Shown: positions 1-8,380, counted from the stretch's first letter. The stretch is 64,000 nt of DNA from Emticicia sp040253585 (GCF_040253585.1 NZ_JBELAU010000005.1:186001-250000); one strand, 5' to 3'. Notes: a model not told the origin generated them from the letters alone. Translations and numbers: made by a program.

Positions 1-627
1 AATCAGTTTAATATTTCAAATGTACGAGACTCGGTTTTACTTGAATATAACAATGGTCTAATAAGTAGAGCAACTTCCCATTACAAATATGACCTAAACA
101 GCATAGGTCCTGTTAAGAGTTTAAATTTTGTTTATAACAAAAATAAAATTCAATCAGTAAGTTCCATCAAAAATAATACATCCTCAACCATAACCGTAGA
201 ATACGATAGTGATAATCTTCTAAAAAGTATTGTATCTCCGAATAGCACATTTTCCATTCGATACAATACCGCCCTAAAAGTGAGTGGAATTAGATTTAGT
301 TTTAGTAGTTTTTACGATTTTGAAGTTAAAGATGAAAACATGGTTTCGATAAATAGGTCTGGTAATATTCAAAAAAATGAATTTGACACAACTAATAATC
401 CATTTTACTATTTACCAGATGACGTCAAACTCATTATAATGTCCGAATTCGGAAATTCAATTTTCTTAAATTACTATAATGGTTTTTCTAAAAACTCATT
501 AAAAAGCTATTCGCAAGACAAAAAAGATTACATCATTAGCTACAAATATAACAAAGCCAATTTGCCCGTTGAGGCAATTATCACAAGTAATTCGCAGAAA
601 ATAAACACTTTGAAATTTTACTACTAA
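1..627 (+). CDS. YD-repeat-like surface protein, 5' end outside window
   Basis: The frame is open from base 1 to the TAA at 625-627, so this is the C-terminal 208 residues of a longer gene. The GTG at 280 is internal, not a start. The protein is rich in Tyr, Asn and Ser and repeats short strand-turn units such as LNFVYNKNKIQSV, TVEYDSDNLLKSI and YKYNKANLPVEAI. These resemble the YD/RHS-like beta units of Bacteroidota cell-surface proteins (DUF4595-like). No signal can be judged because the N-terminus is missing. The next gene starts at the base after the stop, has the same repeat style and is probably a paralogue in the same operon. Function is unknown; a surface-exposed or periplasmic protein is the inference. 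Confidence 0.7.
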   Translation, partial: NQFNISNVRDSVLLEYNNGLISRATSHYKYDLNSIGPVKSLNFVYNKNKIQSVSSIKNNTSSTITVEYDSDNLLKSIVSPNSTFSIRYNTALKVSGIRFSFSSFYDFEVKDENMVSINRSGNIQKNEFDTTNNPFYYLPDDVKLIIMSEFGNSIFLNYYNGFSKNSLKSYSQDKKDYIISYKYNKANLPVEAIITSNSQKINTLKFYY

Positions 628-1467
628 ATGAAAAAACTCATTATAATTACTATAGCCATCACATTGACTATAATTTCGTGTAAGAAAGAAACCGAAATAG
701 ATGCTACAACAGCACCTCCTCCAACTCCCAAAAGTTATATTTCAAAATTGACAGTCAACGAAATCTACAATAATAAAAAAACTCGTGACCAAGAATTCAG
801 TTTTTCATACGATTCCAAAGGAAGACTTGAGAGCATTGCTCAGACCCATATCTATTATGATTTAAACACAGGAGCAGTTTCAAGTAAAAATCAATCTACG
901 GCCTTTATCTCTTATAATTCTGAAAATTTAGCATCAGAAGTGAAAACGCTAAATAAAATCAGTGATGGAACCGAAAGTATAAATATTGATAGATTTATAT
1001 ATGATAAAGATAAAGTTGCAGAAATACGGTCTTTTTCATTGCAGAATGGAATTGAGAAAGCATCCTCAGAAATACTTATCTTTAATTATAATAATAAAGG
1101 CCAACTAACTTCAACTTCAATGGAGAATATAGTAAGGTCTTCTTATAATTACACAAATGACGTCCACATTTCAACAAACTTTTTTGCTACATCAAAAACT
1201 GAAGTGTTGTATCAAGAAAATGTACTCAACCCTATAGCTAATTTTTCTAATGCTCAAAAAATAATTGTTAGCAGAATAATTGAAGACCCTTATCTTTTTG
1301 GCTTTGGTTTGATCAGTAAATTTTATCCAAAGAAAACAGTAAGCGGAAATACCACTTGGGATTATGAGGTTAGTACGAATAATCAAAATTTACCAACCAA
1401 AGTACTTAGAAATTATTTTACCTATAACGTAATTCAAACCATGAATTTCGAGTATAAAACATTTTAA
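628..1467 (+). CDS. YD-repeat-like lipoprotein
   Basis: A 279-residue protein with a lipoprotein signal peptide: a hydrophobic stretch from residue 4 and a lipobox ending IISC with Cys18, followed by a Pro/Thr-rich linker near residues 28-36. The body carries YD-like units (FSFSYDSKGRLESI, LIFNYNNKGQLTST), the pattern of Bacteroidota lipoproteins in the DUF4595/RHS-repeat group. ATG directly abuts the stop of the preceding gene, which suggests translational coupling and a tandem paralogue pair. A perfect hairpin follows about 50 bases after the stop. The likely location is the outer membrane, by analogy with the family. Substrate and role are not recognisable. Confidence 0.75.
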   Translation: MKKLIIITIAITLTIISCKKETEIDATTAPPPTPKSYISKLTVNEIYNNKKTRDQEFSFSYDSKGRLESIAQTHIYYDLNTGAVSSKNQSTAFISYNSENLASEVKTLNKISDGTESINIDRFIYDKDKVAEIRSFSLQNGIEKASSEILIFNYNNKGQLTSTSMENIVRSSYNYTNDVHISTNFFATSKTEVLYQENVLNPIANFSNAQKIIVSRIIEDPYLFGFGLISKFYPKKTVSGNTTWDYEVSTNNQNLPTKVLRNYFTYNVIQTMNFEYKTF

Positions 1468-1520
1468 TTTTATAAACTAAAACCTGAGCAAAATCATATT
1501 TCAAATACCTTAAAGATAAA

Positions 1521-1549
1521 GGAAGTCTTCGTTTGAAACGAAGACTTCC
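1521..1549. terminator. bidirectional hairpin between convergent genes
   Basis: Perfect 14-bp arms around a single G, beginning GGAAGTCTTC and ending GAAGACTTCC. It lies between two convergent genes, with an A-rich flank to the left and TTATAAAA to the right, so it can serve both transcripts. Confidence 0.7.
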
Positions 1550-1563
1550 TTATAAAACAACTC

Positions 1564-4089
1564 TTAAATAACTCTCCCCATCGCAGGGTCGGTGAAACTT
1601 TCTCGGCCCGTTTCTACGTGGCCAGCATATCTTTTCTCAAAGGTATCATTTCCTTCAATTTTCACCGAAAAATCGTACCATTGGTGGCTATTTTGTAAGT
1701 TTAAAACCAAATTTGCCGTTCCGCCTTTTGGTAAGTCCAGCACCTTTTTGCCCGTTTTGTAAGACAAATCATTGATTTCAACTTTCAAACTTCGGTTATC
1801 TTTGTTTTGTAATTCAATCACCACATTACCAGTCAAACTTTTTTTGGCGGCATCGCTGGCTTGGTATTTCAATTTGGTTTCGAGTTGTGGCTGAGTTTCG
1901 TTACCAGCAAACGAGCGGTAAAAGCCATTTGGGCCAAAAACTTCTACTTTAAAATTTTTATTAGTAAATGCATCTAAAGCCCAAGTATCAATAAGCATAT
2001 CGCCACTTTTTACAGCATAATTACGAGTTTTCAGCTCATTATCAGTAAAGTATGCCACAAAAGGACAACCTTTGGCTTTCTTTCCAAATACTTTATTATC
2101 AACCCCAAAACTTACTTCAAAAGATTTTTTATCATCACTCAAACGCCCATCAACGTACAATTCATACGGAATTGATGTTGCCTTACGAATCCCCTTTTCT
2201 TGTTTCGGAAGCCATTCATAATCTGCATTTTGCGAGTTTACGCTACTAATTTCCTCGGCAGTTAGTGGTTTAAAATTAGATGGTAATTTCTTAAATTTTG
2301 CTTTATGAACACTTTGAATAAATGGCTCTTTGGCAACAAAAGTTGGCAAGGCAATCTTTTCACCGTTATATGGTTTAAAAGTTGAAGTGAGGTCACCGCA
2401 AACGGTTCTACGCCAATCGCTGATATTGGTTTCTGTGATTTCTTTCTTGGTTTTGTGTTTTAAAAACTTCTCCAAAAACTGTAAAATCGATGTATGGTCA
2501 AAGACTTCTGAGCAGACGTTTCCGCCCCTACTCCACGGTGAAGCAATCACCAATGGTACTCTAAAACCTAAACCTATTGCATCTTCACGGGCGTCTTTTT
2601 CAGGGTCTTTGTATTTACGTTGTTTTTCGTGAACCAAGTTTACTTGCTCAACTGAAGTATCAATTCCAGCAGAAACTTTGCCCGTATTTGGTTTTGTGTG
2701 ATGTGGCGGCACAAATGGCGGAACGTGGTCGAAATAGCCATCGTTTTCATCATAAGCTAAAATAAAAATGGTCTTTTTCCAAACTTCTGGATTTTTTGTC
2801 AGAATATCCATCACTTCCGAAACATACCAAGCACCGTACCACGGGGCCCCAGGGTGGTCAGAGAAGTTTTCGGGAGCAACCAACCACGTAACCATCGGCA
2901 ATTGCTTATTTTCAACATCTTTTCTGAATTGATACAAAACATCTCCTTTGGGAACTTCTACCTTTCTTGGTGTGCCATTATCATCGTATTCGAGCGTAGT
3001 CAATTCATGATAATGAGGGTCGTTGCGATTATTGGTAAAAGCTTTTCGGTGTAGATTTTTATTAAAATCATTCAATTTCTCGAAGTTTTCGGGCGTATAT
3101 TGTACCAAATCTTGCTTCAAAATTTCGTAATATGATTTCTTACGAGTCAATTCTGTTTTTGCTTTTTCAAGTTCCGCTCCATTGAGCGAGGCCAGATTTT
3201 TTTCGAGCGTAGCAATATCTTTCGGCAAAATATCATTCATTTTCTGAATGTATTTGTAATATTCGGGCGAAAATTTCACGGCATACTGCTCAAACCATTC
3301 AATCGGATTATCGGTAAAATTAGCAAGCCAACCTTCTTCTTCACCTTCAAAACCGACTGGTAAACTGATTTCGTTTTGGTAGATTTTCCAAGAAATACCA
3401 TTTTCTTCCAATCTTTCGGGGAAAGTTTTCCATTTTGCCCATTTTCCGTAATCAACGTCTTCATTTTTTACGTTGGCTTTTGCACCAAAATCAGCTTTTT
3501 CACGAATTGTTCCTGTCCATAAATACAAGCGATTGGGCGTTGTGCCTGTCAATGACGAACAGAAATTTTGGTCGCATACCGTAAAAGCATCGGCCAAAGC
3601 ATAATAAAACGGAATATCTTCACGGTTATAATACCCCAAAGTCAGTGGCATTTCTTTGTAGGCTTTGTTGCCCGACTGCTTCACGTGCAGCCATTTGTCA
3701 TATTTGCCATTATTGCGGGCATCGACTTGGTTTTCCCACGAATGCGGCAACGAACTCATCCAAGTAGCGTTGGAATCTTTTAAATTGAGTCTGAACGGGG
3801 CAAAAGTTTCTCCTTTGGGGTTTGATTGCAACCAAACTTTATTTTTGTTTGGCAGACTAATGGCTCGTGGGTCATTGAAACCACGCACGCCTTGAAGTGT
3901 GCCATAACTGTGGTCGAATGAGCGGTTTTCCTGCATTAAAATTACTACGTGTTCGGCATCCCAAAAGGTACTGCCCTCGGCAGGATTAATGGCCAATGCC
4001 TTTTGAATTGATGGAGGCAAAACGCCCATCAGACCAGCTCCACTGGCTAATAAAGTTGCTTTCTTGATGAAGTCTCTTCTGGATTCCAT
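1564..4089 (-). CDS. phosphocholine-specific phospholipase C (Tat-exported)
   Basis: An 841-residue non-haemolytic phospholipase C of the acid-phosphatase-like alkaline phosphatase superfamily (PlcN/AcpA type). The N-terminus MESRRDFIKK followed by a hydrophobic run is a twin-arginine signal, so the folded enzyme is exported by Tat. The metal/catalytic N-terminal motif ENRSFDH (about residues 54-60) and the AYDENDGYFDHV block in the central part are intact. The C-terminal 200 residues match the two small beta domains (DUF756) typical of this family. The frame extends 10 codons upstream to a GTG, but the ATG directly before SRRDF is the expected Tat start. Role: hydrolysis of phosphatidylcholine-type lipids in the periplasm or outside, probably for phosphate or carbon scavenging. 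It stands alone. Confidence 0.9.
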   Translation of the reverse strand: MESRRDFIKKATLLASGAGLMGVLPPSIQKALAINPAEGSTFWDAEHVVILMQENRSFDHSYGTLQGVRGFNDPRAISLPNKNKVWLQSNPKGETFAPFRLNLKDSNATWMSSLPHSWENQVDARNNGKYDKWLHVKQSGNKAYKEMPLTLGYYNREDIPFYYALADAFTVCDQNFCSSLTGTTPNRLYLWTGTIREKADFGAKANVKNEDVDYGKWAKWKTFPERLEENGISWKIYQNEISLPVGFEGEEEGWLANFTDNPIEWFEQYAVKFSPEYYKYIQKMNDILPKDIATLEKNLASLNGAELEKAKTELTRKKSYYEILKQDLVQYTPENFEKLNDFNKNLHRKAFTNNRNDPHYHELTTLEYDDNGTPRKVEVPKGDVLYQFRKDVENKQLPMVTWLVAPENFSDHPGAPWYGAWYVSEVMDILTKNPEVWKKTIFILAYDENDGYFDHVPPFVPPHHTKPNTGKVSAGIDTSVEQVNLVHEKQRKYKDPEKDAREDAIGLGFRVPLVIASPWSRGGNVCSEVFDHTSILQFLEKFLKHKTKKEITETNISDWRRTVCGDLTSTFKPYNGEKIALPTFVAKEPFIQSVHKAKFKKLPSNFKPLTAEEISSVNSQNADYEWLPKQEKGIRKATSIPYELYVDGRLSDDKKSFEVSFGVDNKVFGKKAKGCPFVAYFTDNELKTRNYAVKSGDMLIDTWALDAFTNKNFKVEVFGPNGFYRSFAGNETQPQLETKLKYQASDAAKKSLTGNVVIELQNKDNRSLKVEINDLSYKTGKKVLDLPKGGTANLVLNLQNSHQWYDFSVKIEGNDTFEKRYAGHVETGRESFTDPAMGRVI

Positions 4090-4192
4090 GTTAGGGTTGA
4101 ATAGTCTCTGAATTTTCACCGAAAATACTGCTTTATTAAATATTTTTAAAAATTAGAGCATTATTTTTTTGTTATTAATCCATCGAAATAAA

Positions 4193-4221
4193 AAGAGTAG
4201 CTTACCGAATAAGCTACTCTT
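4193..4221 (-). terminator. hairpin overlapping the stop codon of the 70-residue gene
   Basis: 12-bp perfect arms (AAGAGTAGCTTA and its complement) around CCGAA. The right arm contains the TAG stop of the minus-strand gene that ends here. On the minus strand the stem is followed by a T-rich stretch, as expected of an intrinsic terminator. Confidence 0.6.
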
Positions 4222-4426
4222 CTAAAAACTCACATCTAAAACCTTGACTATTAACAACTTCAATGACTTGATTCGAAATACTTTGACTACTTTCTGTTCT
4301 TAAAATCTTATCACAATCATTGAGGTCAAAATTAAAGTTTGCAGATGGAAAGCTTAGTTTCAATACATTTAAAATGGCTTTTGCCGTAGTTTTATTCCTA
4401 ATATCAGTCTTAAAAACTTCAATCAT
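4214..4426 (-). CDS. small conserved hypothetical protein, ferredoxin-like (HMA-like) pattern
   Basis: A 70-residue soluble protein. The order of segments (beta strand EVFKTDI, helix KTTAKAILNVLKLSF, strand NFNFDLNDCDKILRTES, helix NQVIEVVNSQG, strand FRCEFLE) resembles the beta-alpha-beta-beta-alpha-beta fold of heavy-metal-associated domains. The CxxC metal motif is absent, so metal binding is not supported. It lies 28 bases downstream of the zinc-ribbon gene on the same strand and is followed by a terminator, so it is probably the last gene of that operon. Similar small proteins are common in Bacteroidota without a known role. The fold assignment is inference from pattern only. Confidence 0.6.
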   Translation of the reverse strand: MIEVFKTDIRNKTTAKAILNVLKLSFPSANFNFDLNDCDKILRTESSQSISNQVIEVVNSQGFRCEFLEE

Positions 4427-4454
4427 GTTTTTGTTTACCTAATACAATTAACTC

Positions 4455-4727
4455 TTATCTAAAACTTAATCCTGCTTCGGTCAATGCTTTTTGAAGTTTG
4501 GGAATAGAGGTCTTACCCATTCCATGAAGTTTCAGAATTTCAATCTTGTTAAATTTTGATAATTCGTCTAAAGTATGAATGTTCCTGTTTTCTAACGCTC
4601 GCCGTGCAGGAGCAGGAAGTAAGCTTAAAAAGCCATCTTTAGGCTTACTATCTTGCTCACAAACTGGACAAGTTGGACATTCGCTACTTTTGAAAAATTG
4701 ATGACCTTTCTCGCAAATCTTTAGCAT
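4455..4727 (-). CDS. zinc-ribbon plus RNA-polymerase-alpha-CTD-like HhH small protein
   Basis: A 90-residue protein with two parts. Residues 4-22 hold CEKGHQFFKSSECPTCPVC, a cysteine cluster consistent with a small zinc ribbon. Residues 35-88 (LLPAPARRALENRNIHTLDE... HGMGKTSIPKLQKALTEAG) match the helix-hairpin-helix domain of the RNA polymerase alpha C-terminal region, which binds DNA and activators. The frame extends to a TTG at 4751, inside the preceding gene, but the ATG at 4727 puts the first Cys near the start and is preferred. It sits at the end of a run of tightly packed genes (DoxX-like, DUF1801). A DNA- or RNA-binding accessory role is inferred; no specific function is known to me. 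Confidence 0.65.
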   Translation of the reverse strand: MLKICEKGHQFFKSSECPTCPVCEQDSKPKDGFLSLLPAPARRALENRNIHTLDELSKFNKIEILKLHGMGKTSIPKLQKALTEAGLSFR

Positions 4728-4740
4728 CTTTGGTAAATCC

Positions 4741-5100
4741 TTAATTTTCAATCAATTCTAATAACTCGGCTATAACTCTCTGTAATTCAGTTTTTTTAGC
4801 CAAAATATCAGCCATATCTTTAAAATATACCATTCTACGGTCTTTATAATCGCCTTCCAAAATGGCAGAACTTACTTTCGGAATGGCATCATTATGAAAA
4901 ATTAAATGTACTTTATCTTGCATTCGGTGATTGAATGTCAAAAAATCTTCTTTACAATAATAGCTTGGAGCTTTCCACTTGATTTGTTCCGAAATTCTGG
5001 CATCTGTTTCTTTGATAATTACTCTCAAAGCTTCAATTTCGGCTTTCAAAGGATGCTCCAATTCTTGCATATAAGTTGCTACTTTTTCGGCATCAGTCAT
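4741..5100 (-). CDS. DUF1801 family protein (YdhG/CyaY-like)
   Basis: A 119-residue soluble protein with the DUF1801 pattern: an N-terminal helix (DAEKVATYMQELEHPLKAEIEALRVIIK), the core ISEQIKWKAPSYYCKEDFLTF, and a C-terminal helix. Members share the frataxin/CyaY-like fold, and some Bacillus homologues have been described as iron chaperones. That function is not evident here. The ATG overlaps the stop of the DoxX-like gene by four bases (ATGA), which points to translational coupling, and the zinc-ribbon gene follows closely. Confidence 0.8.
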   Translation of the reverse strand: MTDAEKVATYMQELEHPLKAEIEALRVIIKETDARISEQIKWKAPSYYCKEDFLTFNHRMQDKVHLIFHNDAIPKVSSAILEGDYKDRRMVYFKDMADILAKKTELQRVIAELLELIEN

Positions 5101-5459
5101 TCTTTAACCAACTTATGGTGATAAATGTATGAAACAGCTAATATAGCAAACATTAAGAGCGGAAAAAATGCCATTCCCGAAACACCATCGACCGCAATAT
5201 GAGCGATTGTGGCTGAAAGAAAATCAATTCCAAGACCCACATAAGCCCATTCTTTGATACGTTTTGGAGTAAAAGGTAACACAATTAGAATAGCACCTAT
5301 AAACTTAGCAATCCCTAATTCCCAGTGAAACCACATTGGTAAACCCAAATGCTTTGTACCATCAAGTGCCATCTGGCTATTTAAGTAAAAGATTCCAGGA
5401 ATAATGAAAAGTGCGATGATGCCCGTGCTAATCCAATAAATAATTTTGTCTTTTTTCAT
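5097..5459 (-). CDS. DoxX-like family membrane protein
   Basis: A 120-residue membrane protein with four predicted transmembrane helices: residues about 8-25, 45-63 (WELGIAKFIGAILIVLPF), 73-89 and 97-114. The ELGIAKFIGAILIVLPFTPKRIKEWAY segment is characteristic of DoxX-like proteins (DUF4260/DoxX_2). Members accompany redox or small-molecule detoxification genes, but their chemistry is unproven. It overlaps DUF1801 downstream by four bases and lies seven bases after the VOC gene, so the run from the VOC gene to the zinc-ribbon gene is probably one transcript. Confidence 0.8.
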   Translation of the reverse strand: MKKDKIIYWISTGIIALFIIPGIFYLNSQMALDGTKHLGLPMWFHWELGIAKFIGAILIVLPFTPKRIKEWAYVGLGIDFLSATIAHIAVDGVSGMAFFPLLMFAILAVSYIYHHKLVKE

Positions 5460-5465
5460 TTCGAT

Positions 5466-5888
5466 TTATGCGTTTAGGAGTGTTTGAATATCAAATTTTT
5501 TCATTTTCATAAAGGCTTTTACAACTCGTTGCCCTTTTTCAGAGTCTGAAACCAATTTTCCTAAAATTGTAGGCACAATTTGCCACGAAAGTCCGTACTT
5601 ATCTTTCAACCAACCGCACTGACTTTCTTCGCCACCTTCGGTGAGTTTTGCCCAATAATAATCAATTTCTTCTTGACTTTCGCAATTAACCACGAGTGAA
5701 GCCGCTTCGTTGAATTTGAATTGAGGGCCGCCATTGAGTCCCATCATTTTTCGGCCATTCAACTCAAAAGTGACCATCATAGGATTTGCGGAAGTGATTT
5801 TTGAGTTCTCAAAAACCGAGCAATAAAACTCGGCTGCTTCTTTAGCTTGACCATCAAACCAAAGGCAAAGAGAAATTTCATTATTCAT
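5466..5888 (-). CDS. VOC superfamily protein (PhnB-like)
   Basis: A 140-residue vicinal-oxygen-chelate fold protein of the PhnB-like group (often annotated 3-demethylubiquinone-9 3-methyltransferase). It shows the family's features: SLCLWFDGQAKEAAEFYCSVFENSKI at the N-terminus, FELNGRKMMGLNGGP in the middle, and CGWLKDKYGLSWQIVPTIL near the C-terminus. The methyltransferase name is an inherited annotation; no SAM-binding motif is present. It is likely a small-molecule binding or metal-dependent enzyme. It lies between the class D beta-lactamase and the DoxX-like gene on the same strand, 14 bases after the former. Confidence 0.85.
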   Translation of the reverse strand: MNNEISLCLWFDGQAKEAAEFYCSVFENSKITSANPMMVTFELNGRKMMGLNGGPQFKFNEAASLVVNCESQEEIDYYWAKLTEGGEESQCGWLKDKYGLSWQIVPTILGKLVSDSEKGQRVVKAFMKMKKFDIQTLLNA

Positions 5889-5902
5889 AGTTTTTCATAA
5901 TT

Positions 5903-6709
5903 TTAATATGCTTTTAGCTCTTTTAAAATAGCTTTTGTAATTTCTTTTCTTGCCTTTGAAAAGTTTGGATTACTTTCATCGACTGGTTTGGTTATTCGGG
6001 TCGCAAAAAAATAGACATTTTCGTTGGTCTGTAAATAGCCCACGTGCCAACCAATATCACCTCCGTTGTGCTTTGTCCAACCTGTTTTGTCTCTTAAAAT
6101 GTAATTTTCTGTTTCCTCAGAAATCATTATTTTCTTCACTTTTTCAATGGTTTCTTTAGAAAAAGGCAAATTATTTTCGTTCAATTTCACTAAAAATTCG
6201 ATTTGATTTCTCGGAGTAATCGCAAAATTGCCATAATTCCAAAAATCCACTCCTTTTTCTGTTAAATTACCATTGCCATAATCGCATTTTCGAAAGTATT
6301 TCTTGTAGTTTTTCCTTCCAATTCTCTTCGCCATTTCTACATAAAACCAAACGGTAGAATTCTTAAAGGCAGTTTTTAAATCGGTGTCTTTATTCCAACT
6401 TTCAACTCTTGCTCCAAAAAATGTTTTTTCCGTACCGTCCCATTTAATCACTTGGCTTTCGTCGATTACAACCTTTTGTTCTAAAGCAATTAATGAATTT
6501 AAGATTTTGAAAGTCGAAGCGGGTAAAGTTTCTTTTTCCGTGTCAGAGCTATCCGAATACAACCATTTTTTGTTTTTTAGGTCAAAAATTGTTGTACTGC
6601 CTTTTAACGAAAAACTTTCAAACGGTTTTTGTGAAATTGTTTGCCCAAAAGCATTTGTAAAGAAAAAAGTTAGTAGAAATATAAAGCCCAGTTTCATTTT
6701 TATGGTCAT
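5903..6709 (-). CDS. class D (OXA-type) beta-lactamase
   Basis: A 268-residue serine beta-lactamase with a Sec signal peptide ending near Gly22-Gln23. All class D signatures are intact: the catalytic tetrad Ser65-Thr-Phe-Lys68 (Lys68 is the residue normally carboxylated), Ser118-Thr-Val120, Tyr144-Gly-Asn146 and Lys208-Thr-Gly-Trp211. It should hydrolyse beta-lactams in the periplasm; the spectrum cannot be read from sequence. ATG at 6709 and ATG four codons later are both possible starts, and the second gives a more typical leader. It has no mobile-element neighbours, and base composition looks like the surroundings, so it is probably a resident chromosomal gene. It sits between the RibD-type reductase and VOC genes on the same strand. 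Confidence 0.93.
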   Translation of the reverse strand: MTIKMKLGFIFLLTFFFTNAFGQTISQKPFESFSLKGSTTIFDLKNKKWLYSDSSDTEKETLPASTFKILNSLIALEQKVVIDESQVIKWDGTEKTFFGARVESWNKDTDLKTAFKNSTVWFYVEMAKRIGRKNYKKYFRKCDYGNGNLTEKGVDFWNYGNFAITPRNQIEFLVKLNENNLPFSKETIEKVKKIMISEETENYILRDKTGWTKHNGGDIGWHVGYLQTNENVYFFATRITKPVDESNPNFSKARKEITKAILKELKAY

Positions 6710-6730
6710 TAATATAATTTAAAAACTGGG

Positions 6731-7300
6731 TTAATCTTTGTTAAACTCATAACAAAGAAGTGTAATTCCACAATCAAAACCTTGTGCTTTTCTCAATGTA
6801 AGTCCTTGTTTAGCAGATAAACTTTGAAATATAGGCATTCCTTTGCCCAAAACCGAAGGATTTACAAAAAGATGGTACTCATCAATCAAGCCTTCTTTTA
6901 TTAGAGAAGAAACAAATGACCCTCCACCATATACGATTATGTCTTGGCCTTCTTGATTTTTTAAGGCATTGATTTCATCAACAAGATTTCCTTTCGCTAA
7001 AATAGCATTCGACCAATCAGCACTTTCAAGTGTTTTTGTGAAAACTACTTTGTGAGTTTCACTCATTTTTTTGGCAAACCCTTGCTCTTCGTTTTCGATT
7101 TGTGCTGCACCTGCCCAATGTGGAATAAAACCTTCGGCCAGTTTTCGGCCTAAAACGATACAATCGACATCATCAGTAAGGGCTGAAACATAATTTTTTA
7201 GGGCATCATCCCAGTTCCAAACCATCCAATCCATTTCACCATTTGGACCAGCAATAAAACCATCGACCGACATTTGAACTTGTAATTTTAGCTTTCTCAT
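6731..7300 (-). CDS. RibD C-terminal-domain dihydrofolate reductase family protein
   Basis: A 189-residue protein of the RibD_C/DHFR-like family (YyaP/YwjB type). Evidence: KLQVQMSVDGFIAGPNGEMDW at the N-terminus, DCIVLGRKLAEGF, and IIVYGGGSFVSSLIKEGLIDEYHLFVNPSVLGKG, the NADPH-binding GGG loop and the family's C-terminal strand. It is likely an NADPH-dependent reductase of unknown substrate. A longer reading would start with a GTG at 7324, but that GTG falls in a -7 promoter box, so the ATG at 7300 is preferred. It is divergent from the AraC-type gene and 21 bases upstream of the beta-lactamase, with which it may be co-transcribed. Confidence 0.88.
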   Translation of the reverse strand: MRKLKLQVQMSVDGFIAGPNGEMDWMVWNWDDALKNYVSALTDDVDCIVLGRKLAEGFIPHWAGAAQIENEEQGFAKKMSETHKVVFTKTLESADWSNAILAKGNLVDEINALKNQEGQDIIVYGGGSFVSSLIKEGLIDEYHLFVNPSVLGKGMPIFQSLSAKQGLTLRKAQGFDCGITLLCYEFNKD

Positions 7301-7323
7301 AATTTTTGTAAGATTTAATGCCA

Positions 7324-7331
7324 CAAAACTA
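7324..7331 (-). promoter_or_regulatory. putative Bacteroidota -7 box upstream of the RibD-type reductase
   Basis: On the minus strand this reads TAGTTTTG, matching the TAnnTTTG consensus of the main Bacteroidota sigma factor, 23 bases upstream of the ATG. No good -33 TTG is seen at the expected distance, so this is tentative. Confidence 0.4.
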
Positions 7332-7414
7332 CGGGCAATAGTTGAGATTAGAAATATGTAAAAACGACAATTTAGTGGGTTGATTGCGACAAACTTTTTT
7401 TATAGTTTTACGCC

Positions 7415-8380
7415 ATGAAAAACGTCATGATATTAGTTCCCGAAACAGCTATTCCTGCGGCCATCGTTGACCCACGCTATATGTTTTCCGCCATTAATGA
7501 GTTCTATAAAAGTATGGAACTCCAACCCGCTTTCAACATAAAATTAGTAGGAATGAGCAAAGAAGTCAAGTTAAGTGATGGTTTGATTTCGTTTCACCCT
7601 GATTTTCTCTTGAATGAAGTCAAGAAAGCTGATTTGATAATTATTCCTGCCTTGAGCGGAAATATGGCACAGGCCATAAAACAAAACGAAGGATTTATTC
7701 CGTGGATTCAAGACCAACATCGTAAAGGAGCTGAAATTGCCAGTCTGTGTGTGGGAGCATTTTTATTGGCCTCAACTGGGCTTTTAAACGGAAAATCATG
7801 CTCAACTCATTGGCTTTATGCGAATGAATTCAGAACGATGTTTCCAGAAGTGTATCTCGCTGATGACAAGGTTATTACCGAGCAAAATGGCATTTATTCG
7901 AGCGGCGGAGCTACTTCGTATTGGAATTTACTACTTTATTTGGTAGAAAAATACACGAATCGTGAGATGGCAATTATGGCTTCAAAATTCTTTTTGCTCG
8001 AAATGGGCAGAAACAGCCAATCTCCATTTGTGATGTTTCAAGGGCAAAAAGACCATGAAGATACGCAGATTTTGAACGCACAAGAGTTTATCGAAAAACA
8101 CTACCAAACAAAACTTAGTGTTGAAGACTTGGCAGATAGATTTGGCATTGGCCGACGAACATTTGAAAGAAGATTTAAGAAAGCGACTTCAAATACAGTT
8201 ATTGAATACATACAAAGAGTAAAAATAGAATCCGCAAAAAAACAACTCGAAGGCGGCAGAAAAACCGTCAACGAAGTAATGTATGATGTGGGTTATACCG
8301 ATTTAAAGGCCTTCCGTGATGTTTTCAGAAAGCTGGTCGGAATGTCACCGATTGAGTATAGAAATAAGTATAATTTTTAA
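7415..8380 (+). CDS. GlxA-type transcriptional regulator (DJ-1/PfpI domain + AraC HTH)
   Basis: A 321-residue regulator with an N-terminal class I glutamine-amidotransferase-like (DJ-1/PfpI) domain, about residues 3-190, and a C-terminal AraC/XylS double helix-turn-helix, about 217-317 (LSVEDLADRFGIGRRTFERRFKKAT; VNEVMYDVGYTDLKAFRDVFRKLVGMSPIEYR). The nucleophile-elbow cysteine is present as Cys112 in ASLCVGAFLLAS, but GlxA-type domains normally act as ligand sensors rather than enzymes. It is transcribed divergently from the reductase/beta-lactamase run, which makes that run a candidate target. A degenerate promoter (TTG, about 20 bases, TAGTTTTA) lies just before the ATG. The ligand is unknown. 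Confidence 0.9.
   Translation: MKNVMILVPETAIPAAIVDPRYMFSAINEFYKSMELQPAFNIKLVGMSKEVKLSDGLISFHPDFLLNEVKKADLIIIPALSGNMAQAIKQNEGFIPWIQDQHRKGAEIASLCVGAFLLASTGLLNGKSCSTHWLYANEFRTMFPEVYLADDKVITEQNGIYSSGGATSYWNLLLYLVEKYTNREMAIMASKFFLLEMGRNSQSPFVMFQGQKDHEDTQILNAQEFIEKHYQTKLSVEDLADRFGIGRRTFERRFKKATSNTVIEYIQRVKIESAKKQLEGGRKTVNEVMYDVGYTDLKAFRDVFRKLVGMSPIEYRNKYNF

Noticed and set aside
2052..3895. Several plus-strand open frames of 60-100 codons opposite the phospholipase C gene
   Set aside because: They lie wholly antisense to a well-supported 841-residue gene, have no leader or family resemblance, and reflect codon bias of the real gene.
7301..7324. GTG start of a longer RibD-type reductase
   Set aside because: The added codons coincide with a -7 promoter box and the ATG at 7300 directly precedes the conserved RKLKLQVQMS start.
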